A DNA stretch of 64,000 nucleotides from CAYQDR01 sp964416315 (GTDB taxonomy: Bacteria; Methylomirabilota; Methylomirabilia; Rokubacteriales; DASRDR01). The notes beneath the pieces were generated by a model that did not search any database, was not told the origin of the DNA, and was given only the letters and a program-made list of their open reading frames with translations. Positions 15,459-23,628 of this stretch are shown here, piece after piece. The stretch lies in contig CAYQDR010000004.1 of NCBI GenBank assembly GCA_964416315.1, positions 1 through 64,000 of the forward strand, read 5' to 3'. A program made the translations under genes and the position numbers. Position 1 is the stretch's first letter. Every line of letters begins with the position of its first letter.

Positions 15459-16670
15459 ATGACTCACTGGCGCGCCTCGCTCTCTCTCACGGCCGGCCTG
15501 CTCACGTGGGTGCTCGTCTGGGGCGCGGCGACCCCGGCGGCGGCCCAGGTGCCCGACGAGATCCGCGTCGGGGCGACGGTCGCTCTGACCGGGCCCTTCT
15601 CCGCGGAGGTCGGCCACTTCAAGAAGATGATGGAGCTCTGGACGGAGTCGATCAACGCGAAGGGCGGCGTCACGCTGCGCGAGTACGGCAAGCGGCTGCC
15701 CATCAAGATGATCGTCTACGACGACACCTCGAAGCCGCCGGACGCGGTCCGCCTGTACGAGAAGCTCGTGACCGAGGACAAGGTGCACGTCCTCCTCGGC
15801 CCCTACTCCTCCCCCATCACCGTCGCGTCGTCCACGGTGGCCGAGAAGCACCAGATTCCGATGATCGCCCTCGAGGCCAACGCGAGCGGGATCTTCCGGC
15901 GCGGCTTCAAGTGGCTGGTCGGCGTCATCGACGACGGCCCGAAGTGGTCCTACCACTACTTCGACATGCTCAAGGCCGAGGGGAAGGCAAAGTCCATCGG
16001 CTTCGTGATCGAGGACACGCCCCACCCGAAGGAGGTCGGCTCGGGCTCCATCCCGAAGGCGAAGTCGGTCGGCCTCGAGGTGAAGCTCGAGGAGTACTTC
16101 CCGGTCGCCACGCAGGACTTCAACCCGATCATCGCCAAACTCAAGGCCGCGAACCCGGACATCGTCTACATCTCGGCCTTCCCGGCCCGGGAGGTGACGT
16201 TCTTCAAGCAGGCGCTCGAGCAGGGGCTCAACCCGCGCGAGTACCACGCCATCCACCACGGCGTCGCCTTCTACGGGGCCGTCGGCGTTCGGAACGCGAA
16301 CCTGGTCACCGGCGAGGCGTACTGGATGCCGGGGGTGAAGGCGGGGAACTCGAAGCCCTTCGAGGAGCTGCTCCAGAAGCTCCAGATCAAGGTGGAGGAC
16401 TTCCCCTGGTCGTCGATCCACTACTTCGGGTTCGAGGCGCTGGTGGCCGCCCTGGAGAAGGCGGGGACGCTCGACCGCGAGAAGCTCCTCGCGGCGACCA
16501 AGGCGCTCGACATCGAGACGATCAGCGGCCGGCTCCGATTCGACCCGGCGACGGGCCAGGGAACGCTCAACCCGTTCCCCACGCAGATCCAGGAAGGGCG
16601 CTACGTCACGATCTGGCCGCCCGAGATCGCCTCGGGCAAGTACGTCTACCCGCGGCCAGGATCCCAGTAG
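15459..16670 (+). CDS. Branched-chain-amino-acid-type ABC transporter substrate-binding protein
   Basis: A 403-residue periplasmic binding protein of the LivJ/LivK (Peripla_BP_6) family. It begins with a signal peptide of about 29 residues (ASLSLTAGLLTWVLVWGAAT, cleavage near AAAQ), then IRVGATVALTGPFSAEVG, YDDTSKPPDAVRLYEKL and LLGPYSSPITVASS. The ATG at 15459 follows gggagga. It precedes hyuA, hyuB, livH and livM in the same direction, suggesting import of a compound that the hydantoinase-like enzyme hydrolyses. In soil bacteria such proteins often bind amides, aromatic acids or peptides; the ligand here is unknown. Confidence 0.92.
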   Translation: MTHWRASLSLTAGLLTWVLVWGAATPAAAQVPDEIRVGATVALTGPFSAEVGHFKKMMELWTESINAKGGVTLREYGKRLPIKMIVYDDTSKPPDAVRLYEKLVTEDKVHVLLGPYSSPITVASSTVAEKHQIPMIALEANASGIFRRGFKWLVGVIDDGPKWSYHYFDMLKAEGKAKSIGFVIEDTPHPKEVGSGSIPKAKSVGLEVKLEEYFPVATQDFNPIIAKLKAANPDIVYISAFPAREVTFFKQALEQGLNPREYHAIHHGVAFYGAVGVRNANLVTGEAYWMPGVKAGNSKPFEELLQKLQIKVEDFPWSSIHYFGFEALVAALEKAGTLDREKLLAATKALDIETISGRLRFDPATGQGTLNPFPTQIQEGRYVTIWPPEIASGKYVYPRPGSQ

Positions 16671-16674
16671 GCCG

Positions 16675-18798
16675 TTGACACGGCCCCCTCACCCAACCCT
16701 CTCCCCTGTCGGGGGAGAGGGTAGAGGGGCCCCCTTCCGGGTCGGCTTCGACGTCGGCGGCACCTTCACCGACTTCGCGCTCCAGACCGACGACGGTCGC
16801 CTCCTCACCGGCAAGCGCCTGACTACCCCCCACGATCCCGCCCGTGCCTGCGTGGAGGGGCTCCGCGAGCTGGTCGCCCACGCCGGCCTGGGCTGGGCGG
16901 ACCTGGCGCAGGCGGTCCACGGGACGACGCTCGGCTCGAACGTCGTCATCGAGCGGAAGGGGAAGAACGTCGCGCTGCTGACGACGCGCGGCTTCCGCGA
17001 CGTCCTGATCATCGGGCGCGAGAAGCGCTACCAGCTCTACGACCTCTTCATCGAGAAGCCGCCCCCGCTCGTCCCTCGCTCGCGCATCCGCGAGGTGACC
17101 GAGCGGATCGCCTTCGACGGGGAGATCCTGACCCCGCTCGACGAGGCCGGGCTCCGGGCGACGGTCCGACAGCTCGCGAAAGACGGGGTGACCTCGCTCG
17201 CGGTGTGCTTCCTCCACGCCTACGTGAACCCGGCCCACGAGCGCCAGGCGGCGGAGATCGTCCGTCAGGAGGCGCCCCACATCGCGGTGAGCCTCTCTTC
17301 CGAGGTTTCCCCCGTGATCCGCGAGTACGAGCGGACGTCCACGACCGTCGTCAACGCTTACGTGATGACGACCGTCCGCGACTACCTCGAGCGGCTCGAG
17401 CGGGCGCTCGCCGACCTCGGGTACCGGGGGCGGCTCTTCGTCATGCAGTCGGGAGGCGGCATCGCCACCGCGGAGACGATGGCCCGCTTCCCGGTGCGGA
17501 TGATCGAGTCGGGTCCCGCCGCGGGGGCCCTCATGGCCGCCGCGTACGGCAAGGTCACCGGCCATCCCGACCTCGTCGCCTTCGACATGGGGGGGACGAC
17601 GGCCAAGCTCTCCCTGGTCGCGGGCGGCCGGCCGCAGACGATCCGCGAGTTCGAGCTCCACCGGGTGCGGCTGCAGCCGGGGAGCGGGATCCCCATGAAC
17701 ATCCAGGCCATCGACCTCGTCGAGATCGGCGCCGGCGGAGGCTCCATCGCGCGCGTCGGGATGGGCGTGATCACGGTGGGCCCCGACTCGGCGGGCGCCG
17801 ACCCGGGCCCCCTCTGCTACGGGCTCGGCGGCCGGGAGCCCACGGTCACCGACGCGGACCTCGTCCTCGGCTACCTGAACCCCGAGTACTTCCTGGGCGG
17901 GCGGATGCGGCTCGACCTGGAGGCGGCGCGGCGCGGGATCGAGGCCGAGATCGCCCGGCCGCTCGGGCTGTCGCTCGCCGAGGCCGCGTGGGGCATCCAC
18001 CAGCTCGTCAACACCAACATGGAGCTGGCGACGCGGGTGGTCTCGATCGAGCGCGGCTACGACCCGCGCCAGCTCGCCCTCGCCGCCTTCGGCGGGTCCG
18101 GCCCCGTCCACGGCTGCCGGCTCGCCCAGGCCCTCCGGATCCCGCGCGTGATCCTGCCCGCGGCCGCGGGGGTGACCTCCGCCATCGGCCTCCTCGCCGC
18201 GGAGGTGAAGTTCGACCTCTCGCGCTCGTACGTGACGCGCCTCGGGGCGCTCGACCCGGGCCACTTCCGCCGGATCGTGGAGGAGATGACGGCGGCGGGG
18301 AGCGAGGTGGTCCGCGAGGCCGGCGTGACCGGGCCGCTCACGGTCGCGCGGACGGCCGACCTCCGTTACGTGGGACAGGGCTACGAGCTGACGGTCCCGC
18401 TGCCGGACGGCCCGATCGGGGACGACACCGCGGAGCGCCTCCGCGCGGCGTTCCACTCGGTGTACGCCCAGCGCTACGGCTACGCTGACCCGAAGGCGGA
18501 GGTCGAGCTCGTGACCGTGGGGGTCAGCGTGATCGGCGTCGGGCCGGACGTCCGGCTGCCGGAGCACCGCTCGCCCGCGCGGGACCTCGACGAGGCGCGG
18601 AAGCCGGACCGCTCGGTCTACTTCCCGGAGTTCCGCGCGTACCGCCCCTGCCCCATCTACGACCGGGCGCGGCTGCCGGTCGGCGCCCGGCTCGCGGGGC
18701 CGGCGGTCGTCGAGGAGCCGGACTCGACGACCGTGCTCCCGCCCGGCGCCGTGGCGGAAGTGGACCCCCGGGCGAACCTCCTGGTGAGCTTCCCGTGA
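16675..18798 (+). CDS. hyuA: Hydantoinase/oxoprolinase family protein, HyuA-like subunit
   Basis: A 707-residue ATP-binding subunit of the N-methylhydantoinase / 5-oxoprolinase / acetone carboxylase beta family. Seen: the N-terminal phosphate loop VGFDVGGTFTDFAL (about residue 24), a second loop FDMGGTTAKLSL near residue 303, and GGGSIARVG with GPLCYG. The first 20 or so residues (TRPPHPTLSPVGGEGRGAPF) are encoded by hairpin repeat R3, with TTG at 16675 as the only nearby start. The normal start, one or two residues before RVGFDVGG, has been replaced. The stop overlaps the hyuB start (GTGA), so the two subunits are coupled. Confidence 0.9.
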   Translation: MTRPPHPTLSPVGGEGRGAPFRVGFDVGGTFTDFALQTDDGRLLTGKRLTTPHDPARACVEGLRELVAHAGLGWADLAQAVHGTTLGSNVVIERKGKNVALLTTRGFRDVLIIGREKRYQLYDLFIEKPPPLVPRSRIREVTERIAFDGEILTPLDEAGLRATVRQLAKDGVTSLAVCFLHAYVNPAHERQAAEIVRQEAPHIAVSLSSEVSPVIREYERTSTTVVNAYVMTTVRDYLERLERALADLGYRGRLFVMQSGGGIATAETMARFPVRMIESGPAAGALMAAAYGKVTGHPDLVAFDMGGTTAKLSLVAGGRPQTIREFELHRVRLQPGSGIPMNIQAIDLVEIGAGGGSIARVGMGVITVGPDSAGADPGPLCYGLGGREPTVTDADLVLGYLNPEYFLGGRMRLDLEAARRGIEAEIARPLGLSLAEAAWGIHQLVNTNMELATRVVSIERGYDPRQLALAAFGGSGPVHGCRLAQALRIPRVILPAAAGVTSAIGLLAAEVKFDLSRSYVTRLGALDPGHFRRIVEEMTAAGSEVVREAGVTGPLTVARTADLRYVGQGYELTVPLPDGPIGDDTAERLRAAFHSVYAQRYGYADPKAEVELVTVGVSVIGVGPDVRLPEHRSPARDLDEARKPDRSVYFPEFRAYRPCPIYDRARLPVGARLAGPAVVEEPDSTTVLPPGAVAEVDPRANLLVSFP
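16682..16732 (+). repeat. CCCTCACCC/GAGAGGG hairpin repeat, copy R3
   Basis: The longest copy: ggccccctcacccaaccctctcccc, loop tgtc, then gggggagagggtagaggggccc. The outer arms (ggcccc and ggggcc) also pair. It lies inside the hyuA reading frame and supplies its first codons. Confidence 0.75.
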
Positions 18799-20570
18799 GC
18801 CGCCCGGACCCCATCACCCTGGGCGTCATCTGGGGCGCCTTGCAGTCCATCACGGTCGAAGTGGGGACGACCGTCCACCGGACGGCGCACTCGCAGCAGG
18901 CGCGCGAGGGGCAGGACTTCTCCGTCTGCCTCTTCGACCCCGAGGGGCGCATGACCGCCCAGGGCCCGTACAGCCCGGGCCACATGGGGGCCATGGCCTT
19001 CGCCGCCCGGAACGCCATCGCGGCCTTCCCGGGCCGGCTCGAGCGCGGGGACGTCGTCCTCTTCAACAGCCCCTTCCTCGGCTCGGGCCACTTTCCCGAC
19101 TTCTTCATGATCCAGCCGGCCTTCCACGACGACGGTCGCCTCATCGGGTTCGCCGCCAACATCCTCCACCACACGGACGTGGGCGGGATGCGTCCGGGCA
19201 GCCAGGCCGTGGAGGGCGTCTTCGACTACTTCCAGGAGGGCCTGCACGTGCCCCCGATCCGCCCCTGGAAGAGCGGCGAGGAGCAGGAGGACGTCTTGGC
19301 CCTCATCCTCGCCAACACGCGGATGGCGGAGTCCATGCTCGGCGACCTCCGCGCCCAGCGGAACTCCCTCCGGGTCGGGGAGCTGCGGCTCATGGAGCTG
19401 GTCCAGCGCTACGGCTACGAGACCGTGCAGGCGGCGGTCACCGAGGTCATGGACCGGACGGAGGCGAAGGTCCGCGCGGCGATCCGCGCGATCCCGGACG
19501 GGGTCTACCCGTTCGAGGACTTCATGGACGACTGCGGGCCGGGCACGGACCCGATGCGGCTCGTCGTCACGGTGACGGTGCGGGGCGAGGACATCCTCAT
19601 CGACTTCGCGGGGACGGGCCCGCAGACCGCGTCGGGGATGAACTCCTACGTCAACTACACCCGCTCGTACTGCTACGCCGCGGTCAAGTGCCTCACCGAC
19701 CCCTACGGTCCGCAGAACGACGGCGCGTTCCGCCCGGTGCGGATCGAGGCGCCCCTCGGCTCGTTCCTCAACCCCCGCCCGCCGGCCGGCGGGGGGCCGC
19801 GGGCGGTCTTCTGCTACCGGATCTTCGACGCCGTGATCGGCGCCCTCGCCCCCGCGCTCCCCGACCGCGTGACCGCCGCGGGCTCGCACTTCGCCAACCC
19901 CACCTTCGGCGGCTTCGACCCCCGGCGGAACCGCCGGACGGTGATCTACGAGCTGGTGCTCTCCGGGACGGCCGCGCGTCCCGACCGCGACGGCTGCGAG
20001 GCGATGGCGATGGCCTTCAACGCGTCGAACATCCCGGTGGAGTCGCAGGAGGCGAACCAGCCCGTCCTCGTCGAGCGCTTCGAGCTCTGCCGCGACTCGG
20101 CGGGCGCCGGACGCTTCCGCGGCGGAACGGGGATCCGCCGCGACATGCGCCTGTTCCTCCGGCAGGGCCAGCTCACGAACAACACCGAGCGGCAGCGCTT
20201 CGCGCCCTGGGGGCTCTTCGGCGGCCGCCCCGGGCAGCCGGGGTCGACGCGCTTGAACCCCGGGACGCCGCGCGAGCGGCAGATCCACTCGAAGGCCTCC
20301 GAGAGCTTCGAGTACGGCGACGTCGTCTCGTTCCAGCAGCCCGGGGCCGGCGGCTACGGGCCGCCCTGGGACCGCGACCCTGGGGCGGTGCTCCGCGACG
20401 TGATCGAGGACTACGTCTCGCTCGAGGGTGCCCGGCGGGACTATGGCGTCGTCATCGACCCGGCGACGCTGACCGTGGACGAGGCGGCGACCGGGGCGGC
20501 GCGCGAGGCGATGCGCGCCGCGGCGCCCGACCCCCTGCCCGTCGTCACGCGCCGCGGGCCGCTCTGGTGA
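18795..20570 (+). CDS. hyuB: Hydantoinase B/oxoprolinase family protein, HyuB-like subunit
   Basis: A 591-residue subunit that pairs with HyuA. The N-terminus shows VIWGALQSITVEVGTTVHRT and SVCLFDPEGRM, then PFLGSGHFPDFFM, and the C-terminus GGTGIRRDMRLF and FQQPGAGGYGPPWDRDP, all standard in HyuB and acetone carboxylase alpha proteins. Together the pair would hydrolyse an amide ring such as a hydantoin or oxoproline with ATP. The start GTG overlaps the hyuA stop. Downstream are repeat R4 and a duplicated livH start. Confidence 0.92.
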   Translation: MSRPDPITLGVIWGALQSITVEVGTTVHRTAHSQQAREGQDFSVCLFDPEGRMTAQGPYSPGHMGAMAFAARNAIAAFPGRLERGDVVLFNSPFLGSGHFPDFFMIQPAFHDDGRLIGFAANILHHTDVGGMRPGSQAVEGVFDYFQEGLHVPPIRPWKSGEEQEDVLALILANTRMAESMLGDLRAQRNSLRVGELRLMELVQRYGYETVQAAVTEVMDRTEAKVRAAIRAIPDGVYPFEDFMDDCGPGTDPMRLVVTVTVRGEDILIDFAGTGPQTASGMNSYVNYTRSYCYAAVKCLTDPYGPQNDGAFRPVRIEAPLGSFLNPRPPAGGGPRAVFCYRIFDAVIGALAPALPDRVTAAGSHFANPTFGGFDPRRNRRTVIYELVLSGTAARPDRDGCEAMAMAFNASNIPVESQEANQPVLVERFELCRDSAGAGRFRGGTGIRRDMRLFLRQGQLTNNTERQRFAPWGLFGGRPGQPGSTRLNPGTPRERQIHSKASESFEYGDVVSFQQPGAGGYGPPWDRDPGAVLRDVIEDYVSLEGARRDYGVVIDPATLTVDEAATGAAREAMRAAAPDPLPVVTRRGPLW

Positions 20571-20576
20571 CCGGAG

Positions 20577-20613
20577 ACCCTCGCCCCGACCCTCTCCCTG
20601 GACGGGAGAGGGA
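20577..20613 (+). repeat. CCCTC/GAGAGGG hairpin repeat, copy R4
   Basis: accctcgccccgaccctctccc-tggac-gggagaggg. It lies a few bases after the hyuB stop and nine bases before the truncated livH copy. Confidence 0.65.
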
Positions 20614-20621
20614 ATGACCCG

Positions 20622-20677
20622 ATGCAGACGTTCGTCCAGCTCCTGATCGGCGGGATCCTCCAGGGCGGGATCTACGC
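20622..20677 (+). repeat. Direct repeat: duplicated first 56 bases of livH (upstream copy)
   Basis: From ATG to tctacgc this is identical to 21509-21564 except for one base (atcggc against atcggg). It encodes MQTFVQLLIGGILQGGIY and then runs into the 3' end of the PIN toxin gene, whose TAG stop (20672-20674, minus strand) is inside this repeat. The high identity indicates a recent duplication. It flanks a toxin-antitoxin insert of about 830 bases. Confidence 0.9.
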
Positions 20678-21115
20678 CGGCCGGTGGCCTTCGAGGAACG
20701 GGTTGACCGCGCGCACCGCCCCGTAGACACGGTCGTGTTGGAAGTCCTCGGAGCACAGTTCGGCCAGCCCGTACTCCTCCGCGTACGCCCACAGGTGGGC
20801 GTCGAACCAGTCGAGCTGGTACGTCGCCCAGCCCCGGATCGCCGTGCGCACCAGGTTCTCGGTCGGATAGAGCACGACGAACTGCGTCAGCAGTTCCTCG
20901 GCCTCGCGCCGCGCGTCGGCCGGCGAGAGCAGCGGCTCGCCTCCATCCAGAGGTCGCGTGACGGCCGCCACGAACTCGACGATGCCTTGGTGCGGGATGC
21001 GCACGCTGTCCTCGAGGAGCCCGCGACGCAGGAGACCGGTGGCAATCTCCTGCTTGGCGGGAAACCGCGGGTCGAAGCGGTAGACGAGGACGTTCGTGTC
21101 AACGAGCGCGGCCAC
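20672..21115 (-). CDS. PIN-domain toxin (VapC-like ribonuclease)
   Basis: A 147-residue PIN protein. The four acidic positions of the nuclease are present: VDTNVLVYRFDP (Asp), VEFVAAVTR (Glu), WFDAHLWAYAEEYGL (Asp) and LCSEDFQHDR (Asp). The ending VNPFLEGHRPA extends the family's usual VNPFL end, and the stop codon is supplied by the duplicated livH sequence. GTG at 21115 is the start, overlapping the antitoxin gene by 17 bases, as expected of a coupled module. It should cleave RNA, perhaps tRNA, when released from its antitoxin. Confidence 0.88.
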   Translation of the reverse strand: MAALVDTNVLVYRFDPRFPAKQEIATGLLRRGLLEDSVRIPHQGIVEFVAAVTRPLDGGEPLLSPADARREAEELLTQFVVLYPTENLVRTAIRGWATYQLDWFDAHLWAYAEEYGLAELCSEDFQHDRVYGAVRAVNPFLEGHRPA

Positions 21116-21386
21116 GGTCGTAGAGCTCCTGGCGACGCCACCCGCGCCCCTGGGCGGTGCGCGATGGGCGCCGCTCAGCCTCGCGCCGCCGCTGGCGCTC
21201 CGTCGCCGCGTCGAAGAGTCGGGCCCTCGCCGCAACATCGAGCGTAGAGGCGCGCCTGCCGGCGGGCAGGACCCGGATGGCGTCCCCGGCGGGGACCCAC
21301 TCGATCTGGTCCCCGGGGCGGATACCGTACTGCTCGGCGATGGCTTTCGGGACCGTGACCTGGAGCTTGCTCGTGACTTTCGCCAT
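21099..21386 (-). CDS. AbrB/MazE-type swapped-hairpin antitoxin
   Basis: A 95-residue protein. Residues 1-45 (TSKLQVTVPKAIAEQYGIRP, GDQIEWVPAGDAIRVLP) are a SpoVT/AbrB DNA-binding domain. The C-terminal half is basic and probably wraps the toxin (RARLFDAATERQRRREAER). It precedes and overlaps the PIN toxin gene. It is expected to repress its own promoter at the repeats immediately upstream of the ATG. The -10 element lies only six bases from the ATG, which suggests a leaderless transcript. Confidence 0.88.
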   Translation of the reverse strand: MAKVTSKLQVTVPKAIAEQYGIRPGDQIEWVPAGDAIRVLPAGRRASTLDVAARARLFDAATERQRRREAERRPSRTAQGRGWRRQELYDRGRAR

Positions 21387-21420
21387 GTCCTTACTCTAGC
21401 AAGGACGAAATCCTTGTCAA
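21387..21420 (-). promoter_or_regulatory. Toxin-antitoxin promoter with operator repeats
   Basis: Minus strand: TTGACA (21415-21420), 16-base spacer, TAGAGT (21393-21398), then the antitoxin ATG at 21386. Three related half-sites overlap it: GTCCTT at 21387, AAGGAC at 21401 (inverted relative to the first) and TCCTT at 21411 (inverted relative to the second). This is a plausible antitoxin operator covering the promoter. Confidence 0.7.
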
Positions 21421-21508
21421 GAGCCGGCGCGACCCCGGAGCGAGGATCGAGTCGGCGACCGGCGGCGGTCTATGACGCCGGTCGCTGCGCGTGGTAGGCT
21501 CCTGGCCC

Positions 21509-22369
21509 ATGCAGACGTTCGTCCAGCTCCTGATCGGGGGGATCCTCCAGGGCGGGATCTACGCGCTGGGGGCCTTCGGCCTCTCCATCATCTTCGGGGT
21601 GCTCCGCGTCCTCAACGTCGCTCACGGCGACTACCTGATGCTCGGCGGCATGCTCACCTACTGGCTCTACACCACGTGGACCCTGCCGCCGTGGATCGCG
21701 CTGCTCGTCGTCTTCCCGGTCTTCTTCGCGGGCGGCTTCCTGGTCGAGCGCCTCTTGATCCGGCCGATCGCCGGGATGCCGCACCACGAGTTCCTCGTCG
21801 CCTCGATCCTCATCACCCTCGGCCTCTCGCTCGCGATCGAGGACGTGACGGCCTTCGCGCTGGTCCAGCCGGTCAAGGGCATCGACTACTTCCTCCCGCC
21901 GCTCCGCGTGGGCACGATCGTGGTCTCGTCCCTGCGGCTCCTCTTCCTCGCCATCATCGTGGCGCTGACCATCGGGATCCACCTCTTCCTGCGCCGGAGC
22001 TTCTGGGGGAAGGCGCTGCGTGCCGTGATGGAAGACCGCGAGGGGGCGATGCTGGCCGGGATCGACATCGGCACCGCGTCCGCCGTGGCGTTCGCCCTGG
22101 GGACGGCGCTCACGGCGACGGCGGGCGTCTTCTTCGTCACCCTCATCCCGGTGGACCCCCACATCGGCATCCCGCTCACGCTCAAGTACCTCGCCATCAT
22201 CGTCCTCGGCGGCGTCGGGAGCCTCCCCGGCGCGCTGGCGGGGAGCGTGGTGCTCGGGCTCGCGGAGTCGCTCGTCTCCTTCTACGTCGGCGCGCAGTGG
22301 TCGCTCACCGTCGCCTTCCTCGTCCTGATCGCGATCCTGCTCCTCCGGCCGCGCGGGCTCCTCGGCTGA
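21509..22369 (+). CDS. livH: Branched-chain amino acid ABC transporter permease, LivH-like
   Basis: A 286-residue inner-membrane protein with eight or more hydrophobic segments and LivH hallmarks: LLIGGILQGGIYALGAFGLS, IIFGVLRVLNVAHGDYLMLG, GKALRAVMEDREGAMLAGID and YLAIIVLGGVGSLPGALAGS. Its ATG at 21509 is the intact partner of the truncated copy at 20622. Before the insertion it probably followed hyuB directly. The stop overlaps the livM start (TGATG). No new promoter for livH is obvious between the toxin-antitoxin module and its ATG. Confidence 0.94.
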   Translation: MQTFVQLLIGGILQGGIYALGAFGLSIIFGVLRVLNVAHGDYLMLGGMLTYWLYTTWTLPPWIALLVVFPVFFAGGFLVERLLIRPIAGMPHHEFLVASILITLGLSLAIEDVTAFALVQPVKGIDYFLPPLRVGTIVVSSLRLLFLAIIVALTIGIHLFLRRSFWGKALRAVMEDREGAMLAGIDIGTASAVAFALGTALTATAGVFFVTLIPVDPHIGIPLTLKYLAIIVLGGVGSLPGALAGSVVLGLAESLVSFYVGAQWSLTVAFLVLIAILLLRPRGLLG

Positions 22370-23298
22370 TGCGCCGGCTGCCCGTGCTCCTCGGCCTCGC
22401 GCTCTTCGCCGTCTTCGCGGGGCTCCCGTACGTGACGACGACGTACCGGGTCGCGTTCCTCCTCGCGGTCTTCATCGCGGCCATCCTCGCCCAGAGCTAC
22501 GACTGGGTCGGCGGCCACATGGGCTACCTCAACCTCGGCCACGCCTCGTTCTTCGGGATCGGGGCGTACACCTCCGGGATCCTCCTCAAGGCCGGCTGGC
22601 CGATCGGGCTCGCGTTCACGGCCGGCGTCCTGCTCGCGGTCGCGTTCGCCCTCCTCATCAGCTACCCCTTCTTCCGCCTCCGCGGCGCCTACTTCGCCCT
22701 CGCGACGTTCGGCCTCGTGGCCCTCCTCGAGCTGCTCGCCTCGAACCTGTCGTGGCTGACCGGTGGCTCGGAGGGCCTCACGATCGCGACCGGCTACCAG
22801 CTCTACGGCGCCTACTACGCGGCGCTGATCCTGCTGGCCCTCGTCGTCACGGCCACGGCGTGGCTCGCGCGCTCGCGGCTCGGGCTCGCGCTGGTCTCGA
22901 TCCGCGAGGACGAGGAGGTGGCCGGCGCGTTCGGCGTCAACGCCTACGCCGTCAAGTGCCTGGCGTTGATGGCGAGCGCCGCCGTGGCAGGGCTCGCCGG
23001 CGGGCTCTACTGCTGGTACCTCACCTACATCATCCCGGCGACCGTCTTCGGGCTGGACGTCGCCATCGGCCCGATCGTCATGGCGATGCTCGGGGGCTCG
23101 GGCACCGTGGTCGGGCCGCTCCTCGGGGCGTTCGTCGTGGACGTGGTCCGCGAGGTCCTGCGGCTCAAGACGCAATACCTCGCGCTCACGGTCTACGGCG
23201 CCATCCTCGTCCTCGTCGGGCTCTTCCTCCCCGGCGGCCTCGCCGAGCCCCACCGCTGGCGGCGGCTGGCGGTCCGCCTCCGGCGACGCGCGACCTGA
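22369..23298 (+). CDS. livM: Branched-chain amino acid ABC transporter permease, LivM-like
   Basis: A 309-residue multi-span permease: hydrophobic N-terminus, then WVGGHMGYLNLGHASFFGIG, YPFFRLRGAYFALATFGLVA, RLGLALVSIREDEEVAGAFG and AMLGGSGTVVGPLLGA, all LivM signatures. It would form the membrane channel with LivH. No ATPase genes follow it; the only LivG in the window is at 41279 on the other strand, and no LivF is seen. It is translationally coupled to livH. Confidence 0.94.
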   Translation: MRRLPVLLGLALFAVFAGLPYVTTTYRVAFLLAVFIAAILAQSYDWVGGHMGYLNLGHASFFGIGAYTSGILLKAGWPIGLAFTAGVLLAVAFALLISYPFFRLRGAYFALATFGLVALLELLASNLSWLTGGSEGLTIATGYQLYGAYYAALILLALVVTATAWLARSRLGLALVSIREDEEVAGAFGVNAYAVKCLALMASAAVAGLAGGLYCWYLTYIIPATVFGLDVAIGPIVMAMLGGSGTVVGPLLGAFVVDVVREVLRLKTQYLALTVYGAILVLVGLFLPGGLAEPHRWRRLAVRLRRRAT

Positions 23299-23364
23299 CG
23301 CCCGCCGCCCCGCCGTCCGAGGCGGCGCCGGGCCTCGGCATCAGTGAGTGGTAGAATCGTCGCC

Positions 23365-23619
23365 ATGAAAGACAAGAAGGCCGCGCCCAGGAGCACGAGC
23401 TCGAAGAGCAAGAAGGCGTCATCACGCGTGACCGCGGCGAAGTGGGAGGCGGCGGCCGCGGCTGGCGCCGCCGCGCGACGCGCGCAGCGGCAGGCGATCG
23501 GGCAGGCCTCGGTGGAGAAGGTCGCCAGGCGCCAGTTCCAGAAGACGCGCGGGCAGGCGATCCAAGCTCACATCGGCGCACGGGACCGGCGCCAGCAGGC
23601 GAGGCGTGACTCCCGCTGA
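23365..23619 (+). CDS. Small Lys/Arg/Ala-rich basic protein
   Basis: An 84-residue, strongly basic protein: Lys/Ser-rich first 25 residues (MKDKKAAPRSTSSKSKKASS), then an Ala/Arg/Gln-rich helix-prone stretch and a basic tail. It resembles histone-H1-like or nucleic-acid-binding tails in composition only; no family is recognised. The Lys content is higher than in neighbouring genes. There is no strong ribosome site before the ATG at 23365, so expression is uncertain. Confidence 0.45.
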   Translation: MKDKKAAPRSTSSKSKKASSRVTAAKWEAAAAAGAAARRAQRQAIGQASVEKVARRQFQKTRGQAIQAHIGARDRRQQARRDSR

Positions 23620-23628
23620 CGGAGACCA

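Noticed and set aside
16675..16681. TTGACA as a promoter -35 before hyuA
   Set aside because: No -10 at proper spacing; it falls in the intergenic join and repeat R3, where TTG serves as the likely start codon.
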